Source: Nanobdellota archaeon (lineage in GTDB: Archaea; Nanobdellota; Nanobdellia; SCGC-AAA011-G17; GW2011-AR20). Taken from it: DNA of 5,373 bases. The stretch spans positions 1-5,373 of the forward strand of contig JAHJQH010000030.1 of assembly GCA_018819375.1 (NCBI GenBank), read 5' to 3'. The notes beneath the pieces are model-generated. The model was not told the DNA's origin, did not search any database, and worked only from the letters and a program-made list of their open reading frames with translations. Made by a program: the position numbers and the translations under genes. This document shows positions 1 to 4,745 of this stretch, piece by piece (position 1 is the first letter of the stretch; each line of letters starts with the position of its first letter).

Positions 1-28
1 ATTTTACAATAATGTCTTTAGCTTTCAT
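1..28 (-). CDS. Start of an unidentified downstream gene, truncated by the window edge
   Basis: An ATG on the minus strand at 28-26 overlaps the TGA of the nucleotidyltransferase gene (27-25) in the classic ATGA arrangement. The frame stays open to the window edge, giving MKAKDIIVK. A GGTG sits about 5 nt upstream inside the preceding gene and could serve as ribosome binding site. This is the pattern of translational coupling. In archaea, small nucleotidyltransferase genes of this type are often paired with a HEPN-domain gene, so a HEPN partner is the obvious guess. Nine residues cannot identify it, and the frame could close just outside the window. Confidence 0.45.
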
Positions 29-612
29 CTGAACACCAACTCAATAAACTTATTCGCTCCATATATAGTCAGGTGGTTGTTTATAATCTCTCTGATTAAT
101 GCCCCCTTTTTCTGATTTTTGAAATCATTTGGGGTGATTGCTATTGGATTTATTTCTTTTCCATACTTTGCATATATTTCTTTTGTTGTTTTCTCAATAT
201 TTAATCCTTTCCTATTTATAATCAGAATATCAATATCACTCTGCTTAGTTGCATTTTCTTTTGAGTATGAACCAAATAGAACAACAGAAGATAGATCCCT
301 TTTTGGTTCTAATGATTTAACAAAATCCTCTAAGATTAATTGTAACTCTTTGTTTTTTTGGAAGAAATCACTTTTTCTTTCAATTTCATTCAATTGTAAT
401 AAAATTATAGTTTTTTCGTTGTTTAGGTTCAAAGAACATATAAATGCCTTTCCCACCTTTGTTTTTGTGATAACCCCTTCTTTAGTCAGTTTGCTGATAG
501 TTCTATGAACGAAAGAGTAGTATTCTTTTGTAGCTTTCGCTATTTCATTTATGGTGGGATTTTTACTTGTGTCTCTTGCGAGCAAATCAAGGATTTTCAG
601 TTCAATCTTCAT
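25..612 (-). CDS. Winged-helix DNA-binding protein fused to a minimal nucleotidyltransferase (MNT) domain
   Basis: This 195-aa protein has two parts. Residues about 1-60 look like a winged helix-turn-helix, with a helix-turn-helix around INEIAKATKEYYSFVHRTISKL (20-42) followed by a K/T-rich wing. After a linker helix (70-100), residues about 105-160 carry the Pol-beta-type nucleotidyltransferase motif. This is G114-S115, ten residues, then D126-I-D128 (GS-X10-DxD), the spacing seen in MntA-type antitoxins that transfer AMP to a HEPN partner. The third acidic residue expected in a following strand is not evident (EINPIAIT), which is common in archaeal members. Start: ATG at 612, preceded by AAGGTGAT (625-618), a good archaeal Shine-Dalgarno. 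Its own promoter and two palindromes lie directly upstream, suggesting autoregulation through the HTH. The stop overlaps the next ATG. The fold call is firm; substrate and partner are inferred. Confidence 0.88.
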   Translation of the reverse strand: MKIELKILDLLARDTSKNPTINEIAKATKEYYSFVHRTISKLTKEGVITKTKVGKAFICSLNLNNEKTIILLQLNEIERKSDFFQKNKELQLILEDFVKSLEPKRDLSSVVLFGSYSKENATKQSDIDILIINRKGLNIEKTTKEIYAKYGKEINPIAITPNDFKNQKKGALIREIINNHLTIYGANKFIELVFR

Positions 613-617
613 ATTGT

Positions 618-653
618 ATCACCTTTTGTGATAATATTATCACTTTAAGTGAT
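618..653. promoter_or_regulatory. Tandem palindromic operator (two ATCAC-N5-GTGAT sites)
   Basis: Site 1 (618-632) is ATCACCTTTTGTGAT. Site 2 (639-653) is ATCACTTTAAGTGAT, a perfect palindrome with 7-bp arms around one central base. Their centres (625 and 646) are 21 bp apart, two helical turns, so dimers on both would face the same side of the DNA. They are joined by AATATT, itself symmetric. Site 2 lies between the TATA box and the predicted start of transcription (about 630). Site 1 covers that start and the Shine-Dalgarno. Occupancy would block transcription of the nucleotidyltransferase gene. The likely binder is that gene's own winged-helix domain (inference). The downstream half of site 1 doubles as the Shine-Dalgarno, so part of its match could be coincidental. 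Confidence 0.65.
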
Positions 654-660
654 ATATAAA
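653..660 (-). promoter_or_regulatory. TATA box of the nucleotidyltransferase gene
   Basis: On the minus strand this reads TTTATATA, preceded by GAAAGG (666-661) as a plausible BRE. Archaeal transcription usually begins about 26 nt from the box centre, which predicts a start near 630. That leaves a leader of roughly 18 nt containing the AAGGTGAT Shine-Dalgarno. The box abuts palindromic site 2. Confidence 0.7.
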
Positions 661-680
661 CCTTTCGCACAAAGGTTTAT
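656..680. repeat. Inverted repeat with 10-bp arms between tRNA-Arg and the nucleotidyltransferase gene
   Basis: The left arm ATAAACCTTT (656-665) and right arm AAAGGTTTAT (671-680) are perfect reverse complements around a CGCAC loop. The left arm contains most of the minus-strand BRE/TATA. The right arm reads AAAGGTTTAT on the plus strand, a mirror BRE/TATA-like copy. It could be a mirrored promoter, a further protein site, or a hairpin at the 3' side of the tRNA transcript. No T-run follows it, so a conventional archaeal terminator is unlikely. Confidence 0.6.
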
Positions 681-691
681 GCAATACATCA

Positions 692-811
692 CGCCTCCGA
701 TGGGATTTGAACCCACGACCTACTGCTCACTTCTGAAGCTTTAGGAAAGCTTCTGCAAACCAATAACTTCAATAGGAGGCAGTCGCTCTATCCAAACTGA
801 GCTACGAAGGC
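692..811 (-). tRNA. tRNA-Arg(CCT) with a 45-nt intron
   Basis: Folding the minus strand gives a full cloverleaf of 75 nt after intron removal. The acceptor is GCCTTCG (811-805) with CGGAGGC (699-693), with one T-G pair. The D arm is GCTC/GAGC with a GG and A20 in its loop; A20 is an arginine identity feature. The anticodon stem is ACTGC/GCAGT, the variable loop AGGTC, and the T arm GTGGG/CCCAT with loop TTCAAAT. The discriminator is G and no CCA is encoded. The anticodon is CCT (776-774), reading AGG, a codon used heavily in the neighbouring truD. The 5' end lies one nucleotide after the mscS-like stop codon. No convincing TATA box lies about 26 nt upstream, so it is probably released from the mscS-like transcript. 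Confidence 0.95.
728..772 (-). other. Archaeal tRNA intron at 37/38
   Basis: The intron interrupts the anticodon loop after A37 (773) and before A38 (727). The junctions fit a bulge-helix-bulge substrate of the archaeal splicing endonuclease. It consists of the anticodon stem, a 3-nt bulge (TGA), a central helix CTCC/GAAG with one C-A mismatch at position 34, a 3-nt bulge (TAT), then an outer helix TGAAG (771-767) with CTTCA (738-734). The intron also holds an 8-bp hairpin, GAAGCTTT (minus 753-746) with AAAGCTTC (742-735) and a CCT loop. This hairpin uses the same CTTC as the outer helix, so the two folds exclude each other. The reading of CCT as anticodon does not depend on a one-nucleotide shift of the cut. 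Confidence 0.88.
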
Positions 812-812
812 A

Positions 813-1367
813 CTAATTTTTTTGTGATTTATCCCTTATCTTGAACTCCTTTTTGAAGAACATGGAGTTTGGGACTACCATAATTTCGTTGGTTTTTGTT
901 TTTATCCTGACATCAGTGGTTGTAATCTCTGTTATTTCCCCTTCTGTTCCTGCGATGGATACATAATCTCCTAGTCTCAACTTTTTCTTGTTGTGTATCA
1001 CAAATCCTGAAACCAAGTTTGGAAGATAGTCCTTGAATGACAGAAGTATCAAAAGCACCAAGATAACCAGGATTATAATAAAAAGAATGTAGATTATGGT
1101 TGTTGTCAATCCAAGTTCTTCTAATGCGAGCATTAATGCAATGAAGTAAACAACATATTTTACTATTGAAGAAAGTGTCTGTTCAAGAGGAATTTTCATA
1201 CTTGTTTCTTTTGAGAGTATCTTGTTTATCTCAAGTTCATTGAGAATCTTCTTTGTGAGCTTGCTGAAAAAACCTCCAAATATCAGACCGAATATCAGTA
1301 TAACTACTGCAACAATAATCCTCAACACTGTCGTGGACAGCAGGTTATACACATTCAGGTCTACCAT
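813..1367 (-). CDS. Short MscS-family mechanosensitive channel-like protein
   Basis: This 184-aa membrane protein has hydrophobic segments at about 14-34, 67-84 and 88-110. An amphipathic stretch follows at 112-126 (KDYLPNLVSGFVIHN), the place of the MscS TM3b. A beta domain at about 128-171 has the family signature RLGDYVSIAGTEGEI and ends in PNS, matching the PNG of E. coli MscS. It stops there, lacking the alpha/beta vestibule domain and C-terminal barrel of the 286-aa E. coli protein. TM3a is nearly all Ile/Leu/Val and lacks the Gly/Ala packing face of the classical pore, so gating may differ or it may need partners. Probable role: a tension-gated or solute-release channel in the cell membrane. 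ATG at 1367 has no Shine-Dalgarno; a TATA box 26 nt upstream implies leaderless translation. It follows cooS by 23 nt. Confidence 0.85.
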   Translation of the reverse strand: MVDLNVYNLLSTTVLRIIVAVVILIFGLIFGGFFSKLTKKILNELEINKILSKETSMKIPLEQTLSSIVKYVVYFIALMLALEELGLTTTIIYILFIIILVILVLLILLSFKDYLPNLVSGFVIHNKKKLRLGDYVSIAGTEGEITEITTTDVRIKTKTNEIMVVPNSMFFKKEFKIRDKSQKN

Positions 1368-1389
1368 TGATTAGAAGCAGGTGCAGGAG

Positions 1390-1397
1390 TTTAAAAG
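1390..1397 (-). promoter_or_regulatory. TATA box for the MscS-like gene, inside the cooS stop codon region
   Basis: The minus strand reads CTTTTAAA, preceded by purine-rich AAGAAAGA (1405-1398) as a BRE candidate. Its centre is 26.5 nt from the A of the ATG at 1367, the spacing expected for a leaderless mRNA. It overlaps the last Phe codon and TAA of cooS, so the channel could be expressed separately from cooS. The coding overlap constrains the sequence, so a chance match is possible. Confidence 0.5.
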
Positions 1398-3274
1398 TCT
1401 TTCTTATTAATAACCTGAATGATTGATTTAGCAGCTTTTTCTGGGGTGATGGCAAGGATTATCTTTGAGAATGTGATCTTCTGAAGGTCTTTTGTCAGGA
1501 AGTTTGTGATATACCTTGAGCCTGAAGTTGGGAGCGGAGGGTTGATGTGAGTCGTGATTCCGAGGGTTAGGAAGAAAACACCTATTGCCACTGATTTTTC
1601 TGTTGCAGCCTCTGGTGCAGAAACAATGATTGGGAGATTTTCTATTCTTGTTTTTGAACATAGAGAGAGTTCTGTAACAAGTCTTGAAATCCTTGAATTA
1701 TCAACACAACTTCCCATATGCCAGACAGGAGGAAGCGTGTTTTTGAGATTGTTCAATCTTGAGAGTTTTTTCAGGAAGAGTTTTAATTTTTGTCCTGCAT
1801 ATTTTTCTGTTGCTTCTGGAGTCATCAAGCCTGCTTGTGCAGATGCGTGGGCAGAACAACCAGTTGCTAGAACAAGGATATTATTTTTCAGCAGGAGCTT
1901 TGTCAGTTCCTCGTGAAATGGCTGTTGGTTTAACTTTGAACTGCGACAGCCGACAACTGCGACTATTCCATTTATCTGCCTGGTTTTTAATGTGGTGTAG
2001 AGTGCTTTCAAGGGATTTTTCTTGTTTATTTTTGAGAATAGTTCTTTTATTAATTCCACTGAAAAACCTGCATAAACTTCTGAGCTTTCTTTTGGAATGA
2101 GAATTTTTCTTGGGTTTCTTTTTTTGTATGCCTGAATAGACTGATTTATGATTTCCTGCGCTGCCTTGTCTGCGTTTTCAACTGAAAATGGAATATGCAT
2201 TGCTCCTGGAATCCTTACATAATCTATTGTAGTGATGAGTTTTGTGTGATAGCAGTTAGCCAAGTCACCTAGTGAGGGATATATGCACTGGACATCCACA
2301 ACAACTGAATCTGCTGCTCCCGTGACTATTGCCAATTCCTGCTGAAGAATGTGGCCTGCGATTGGAACTCCAAGGCGCATCAGTAATTCTATTCCTGTGC
2401 AGCACATTCCCACAACATTTATTCCATTTGCATTTGCTTTTCTTGCTTTCTTGTTTAGTTTTTTTGCCCACTCATTTATTTTTTCTGACAAAAGAGGAAT
2501 ATGCCCGTGAACTATGATGTTTACATAATCTTTTTTCAGGACTCCAAGATTTGATTCTGTTCTTGTTAATGTTGGAGTGCCGAAAAGTATGTCCTGCATA
2601 TCTGTTGCCAAATGAAGTCCTGCATAGCCGTCAGTTATTCCAAGGCGGAGGGTGGATAAAAGAAGGTCATTTGGGTCTGCGTCATTTCCGAGGGTTGTCT
2701 GGTGAAATGCGTGTGAGGTTTCCATATCGCAGTTCACTGGCAGGATGTTTAGTTTTTTCCAGAGTTCTATTTTTTCTTTTGGGGCTGTGATGTTTATCCA
2801 ATTCAGGAAGTTGCCTTCTTTTTTGTGATATAATCCTTCTTGTCTTCTGAAATCTTCCAGAGCTTCTTCTGCCACTGCTTTTGCTACAAGAGAAATATTT
2901 CCCCAAGAGCGCACTCTTAGTTTTTCTGCTAATTCTCTTAACTTAAGTTCATCTTTTATTTTGTAAGTGGTTTGGTTTTGGGATATCTTTAGGAGAGTGA
3001 GTACTGATTCTCTTGCGTGGTCTGTGTGACAAGTTGTTCCTGATGCTGTTGTTCTTAAAAGATTTCTTGCGATGATTGTTTCTGGTTTTGCGCCGCAGAT
3101 TCCTGCTTGTGCCTTATTGGGGATGATTCTGCAAGGGCCCTGAAGGCAGTTCCTGCAGCATACTCCTGACAATCCGAATGGGCATTGAGGCTGTTGTTCA
3201 AGAAACCTGTCTGTGTAAAGAGATAGTTTTTCTTTTTTTGCTTTTGCAAGAAGTTGCTTGTTTAAGAAAGTCAT
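1391..3274 (-). CDS. cooS: Carbon monoxide dehydrogenase catalytic subunit (Ni-CODH, CooS type)
   Basis: It catalyses CO + H2O to CO2 + 2 electrons + 2 protons at a Ni-Fe-S C-cluster, in either direction. The 627 aa match the usual length of about 630. All metal ligands known from Carboxydothermus CODH-II have counterparts: C31 and C39 (D-cluster between subunits), C40, C43, C48 and C60 (B-cluster), and for the C-cluster the His of VHGHIP (258), C292, C330, C443, C473 and C523. The catalytic Lys (EKSVAIG, K560) and proton-path histidines (H83, H86) are also present. This excludes a hybrid-cluster protein. No CooC, CooF, hydrogenase or acetyl-CoA synthase gene lies beside it, so the electron partner is unknown. 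Two ATGs in a row (3277, 3274) follow GAGGTGAT. I chose 3274 for its 7-nt spacing from GAGG; 3277 adds one Met. Likely cytoplasmic homodimer. Confidence 0.96.
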   Translation of the reverse strand: MTFLNKQLLAKAKKEKLSLYTDRFLEQQPQCPFGLSGVCCRNCLQGPCRIIPNKAQAGICGAKPETIIARNLLRTTASGTTCHTDHARESVLTLLKISQNQTTYKIKDELKLRELAEKLRVRSWGNISLVAKAVAEEALEDFRRQEGLYHKKEGNFLNWINITAPKEKIELWKKLNILPVNCDMETSHAFHQTTLGNDADPNDLLLSTLRLGITDGYAGLHLATDMQDILFGTPTLTRTESNLGVLKKDYVNIIVHGHIPLLSEKINEWAKKLNKKARKANANGINVVGMCCTGIELLMRLGVPIAGHILQQELAIVTGAADSVVVDVQCIYPSLGDLANCYHTKLITTIDYVRIPGAMHIPFSVENADKAAQEIINQSIQAYKKRNPRKILIPKESSEVYAGFSVELIKELFSKINKKNPLKALYTTLKTRQINGIVAVVGCRSSKLNQQPFHEELTKLLLKNNILVLATGCSAHASAQAGLMTPEATEKYAGQKLKLFLKKLSRLNNLKNTLPPVWHMGSCVDNSRISRLVTELSLCSKTRIENLPIIVSAPEAATEKSVAIGVFFLTLGITTHINPPLPTSGSRYITNFLTKDLQKITFSKIILAITPEKAAKSIIQVINKKDF

Positions 3275-3277
3275 CAT

Positions 3278-3285
3278 ATCACCTC
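3278..3285 (-). promoter_or_regulatory. Shine-Dalgarno of cooS
   Basis: The minus strand reads GAGGTGAT immediately before two consecutive ATG codons, complementary to the archaeal 16S 3' end (AUCACCUC). The gap from GAGG is 4 nt to the first ATG and 7 nt to the second, which favours the second. The predicted transcription start (about 3283) falls at this motif, so the leader would be very short. Confidence 0.65.
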
Positions 3286-3304
3286 ATAAAGCAATGGTTT
3301 ATGG

Positions 3305-3324
3305 TTATAAAAAGGTTTTTATTA
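3305..3324. promoter_or_regulatory. Palindromic divergent promoter with back-to-back TATA boxes for cooS and truD
   Basis: TTATAAAAA (3305-3313) and TTTTTATTA (3316-3324) form an inverted repeat with one mismatch around GG. Read leftward, TTTTTATA (3313-3306) is centred 26 nt before about 3283, next to the cooS Shine-Dalgarno. Read rightward, TTTTTATT (3316-3323) is centred 26.5 nt before the truD ATG at 3346, implying a leaderless truD mRNA. Each box occupies the BRE position of the other, so TBP/TFB presumably cannot occupy both at once. Confidence 0.65.
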
Positions 3325-3345
3325 GCTTGTTTGTTCTTTCTGGTT

Positions 3346-4362
3346 ATGAAATTGCCTTATGTTACTGGGGAGTTGAAGGGAATAGGCGGTAGAATCAAGA
3401 GTAACTTAGAAGACTTTTCTGTTGAAGAAGTTGGATTGTATGAGCCGTGCGGTTCTGGGGAACATATTTATGTGAATGTCACGAAGAGGGGAGTTACTAC
3501 TAGGGAAGTTCAGGAGAGGCTTGTTAAATTATTTGGGTTGAAGAATTCTGATGTTAGTGCTGCTGGAATGAAGGATAAGGATGCGGTTGCGACACAGACT
3601 TTCAGCTTGAGGACAGGAGTTAGTGAAGAAGAAGTTAAAGAGAAAGTTGAGAGGGAGCTTGGGGTTAAAGTCAATTTTGTCAAAAGACATAAGAACAAGT
3701 TAAGGATTGGACATCTTCTTGGGAACAGATTCAGGATTGTGGTGAGAGGAGTTTGTGCTGATGCCTTGGAGAGAGTTGAGGAGATTAGGAAGGTGATTGA
3801 AGAAAAAGGGATTCCTAATTATTATGGTGAACAGAGATTTGGTATTGAAGGAGGCAATGTGCAGAAAGGAATTGAGTTTATCAAGGGGAGTTTTAAGGTT
3901 AAGGATAGGTGGTTAAGAAGATGGTATGTTTCTTGTTATCAGAGTTATCTTTGCAATGTTTATCTGGCTGAGAGAATGAAGAGGGGGTTGTTTGACAGGA
4001 TTTTGCTTGGTGATGTATGCAAGAAGTATGATACTGGAGGGATGTTTGTTGTTGAGGAAGTTGAGAAGGAACAGAAAAGGTATGGGGATAAGGAGATTTC
4101 ATTTACTGTGCCTGTTTATGGTTTGAAGATGAGGAGAGCTGAGGATGAGGCATTGCAATTTGAAGAGGAGATTATTGAGGGAAGTGAGGTTGAATTGAAA
4201 GAGCTTGAGAGAGTTGGGGCTGGAGGAACGAGGAGATTAGGCAGATTGCTTGTCAGGGATTTGAAGGTTGAGAAGTGCGGTGACTCTGAACTGGTTTTCA
4301 GTTTTTATCTTCCAAAGGGAGGATATGCGACTGTGGTGATGAGGGAGTTTGTTAAGTGTTGA
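3346..4362 (+). CDS. truD: tRNA pseudouridine synthase of the TruD/Pus7 family
   Basis: It converts uridine to pseudouridine in tRNA; family members act on U13 and, in some archaea and eukaryotes, U35. The catalytic motif is AGMKDKDAVATQ (73-84) with D77 as nucleophile. Other family blocks are IGGRIKSNLEDFSVEE (13-28), GNRFRIVVRG (126-135), PNYYGEQRFG (157-166) and the C-terminal LPKGGYATVVMREF (322-335). The 338 aa are close to E. coli TruD (349) and short for an archaeal member, where the TRUD insertion domain is often longer. The frame is open upstream to 3178, but that stretch overlaps cooS, contains no family sequence, and holds the TATA box. ATG 3346 is therefore the start, with no Shine-Dalgarno and probably leaderless. 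Divergent from cooS; followed by a T-rich tract. Confidence 0.95.
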   Translation: MKLPYVTGELKGIGGRIKSNLEDFSVEEVGLYEPCGSGEHIYVNVTKRGVTTREVQERLVKLFGLKNSDVSAAGMKDKDAVATQTFSLRTGVSEEEVKEKVERELGVKVNFVKRHKNKLRIGHLLGNRFRIVVRGVCADALERVEEIRKVIEEKGIPNYYGEQRFGIEGGNVQKGIEFIKGSFKVKDRWLRRWYVSCYQSYLCNVYLAERMKRGLFDRILLGDVCKKYDTGGMFVVEEVEKEQKRYGDKEISFTVPVYGLKMRRAEDEALQFEEEIIEGSEVELKELERVGAGGTRRLGRLLVRDLKVEKCGDSELVFSFYLPKGGYATVVMREFVKC

Positions 4363-4380
4363 TGGTTTATGAAGGGATGG

Positions 4381-4414
4381 TTTTGTTTATTTATTTGTTT
4401 TCTATTTTCTTTTT
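4381..4414 (+). terminator. T-rich terminator of truD
   Basis: Starting 19 nt after the truD stop, 27 of 34 plus-strand bases are T, in four or five runs of 3-5 broken by single bases. Archaeal RNA polymerase terminates at such runs without a hairpin. The tract extends into the 3' end of the converging membrane-protein gene, where the same bases encode its Lys/Asn-rich tail. Confidence 0.65.
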
Positions 4415-4618
4415 ATAACCCCTTACATAAAAAGCAGTTGTAAGCGATATTACCCCAAAAACCACCCCAATAGAAAATAATTGTAGTCTCCTTGGGTCTT
4501 TTTCTGGAAACAATGGAAAAAGTAAGCTACTTATTGCAACTAAAAAGGAGATTATTGCAATAATAAAAAGAATTGGGGTCATAAACTTATAAAAACCTTC
4601 TTCTTCTAATTTTCCCAT
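4391..4618 (-). CDS. Small two-helix membrane protein of unknown function
   Basis: I do not recognise a family. From ATG 4618 the product is 75 aa, with hydrophobic helices at about 13-36 (starting MTPILFIIAIISFLVAISS) and 45-64 (LQLFSIGVVFGVISLTTAF). They are joined by a short PEKDPRR turn, with a charged KLEEE start and a KKKIENK tail. The Lys-rich tail and short loop suggest both ends are cytoplasmic. A longer reading from TTG at 4642 adds MKETAQSR (83 aa). Above that the frame is open to a TAA without another ATG. Neither start has a Shine-Dalgarno. TATA-like boxes at 4681-4674 and 4664-4657 predict transcription starts near 4651 and 4634, compatible with either. Convergent with truD (28 nt apart), divergent from the 161-aa gene. 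Confidence 0.7.
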   Translation of the reverse strand: MGKLEEEGFYKFMTPILFIIAIISFLVAISSLLFPLFPEKDPRRLQLFSIGVVFGVISLTTAFYVRGYKKKIENK

Positions 4619-4673
4619 CCTAGATTGTGCTGTTTCCTTCAATGTTGGTTTCTTAGCATAAAAATCTGTCTTC

Positions 4674-4681
4674 TTATAAAA
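4674..4681 (-). promoter_or_regulatory. Probable TATA box of the small membrane protein gene
   Basis: The minus strand reads TTTTATAA, flanked as CTTTTATAAG. Its centre predicts a transcription start near 4651, ahead of both candidate start codons (TTG 4642, ATG 4618). A weaker box, TTTTTATG at 4664-4657, is an alternative. Confidence 0.4.
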
Positions 4682-4716
4682 GTGTTGATTTTATGGGGGT
4701 GGTTTGTTTAGTAAAG

Positions 4717-4736
4717 TTTATAATAGTAAAGGTGAT
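4717..4736 (+). promoter_or_regulatory. TATA box and Shine-Dalgarno-like motif that fix the start of the 161-aa gene
   Basis: TTTATAAT (4717-4724), preceded by AGTAAAG as BRE, is centred 25.5 nt before ATG 4746, the spacing for a leaderless transcript. AAAGGTGAT (4728-4736) is a good Shine-Dalgarno 9 nt before the same ATG, usable only if transcription starts further upstream. Both point to 4746 and away from the in-frame TTG at 4704, which lies upstream of the TATA box. Confidence 0.55.
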
Positions 4737-4745
4737 TTGGGGTTT

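Noticed and set aside
119..508. 129-aa plus-strand open frame
   Set aside because: Antisense to the nucleotidyltransferase gene; Phe/Ser-rich composition mirrors the Lys/Glu codons of the real gene.
688..692. Third ATCAC half-site near the tRNA 3' end
   Set aside because: No matching GTGAT at the right distance; a 5-mer alone is expected by chance.
823..834. TATA-like GATAAATC as a promoter for the tRNA
   Set aside because: Poor match, and its predicted start would fall inside the tRNA.
1554..2790. Several plus-strand open frames of 60-120 aa
   Set aside because: All are antisense shadows of cooS with no promoter, ribosome binding site or domain.
1391..3274. Hybrid-cluster protein (prismane) instead of CODH
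   Set aside because: The N-terminal D- and B-cluster cysteines, VHGHIP, HMGSCVDNSR and EKSVAIG motifs are CODH-specific.
3178..3345. N-terminal extension of truD back to an upstream ATG
   Set aside because: It is antisense to conserved cooS sequence, contains the divergent promoter, and has no TruD-family residues.
4704..4745. TTG start giving a 175-aa version of the basic protein
   Set aside because: The TATA box and Shine-Dalgarno-like motif for ATG 4746 would lie inside it.
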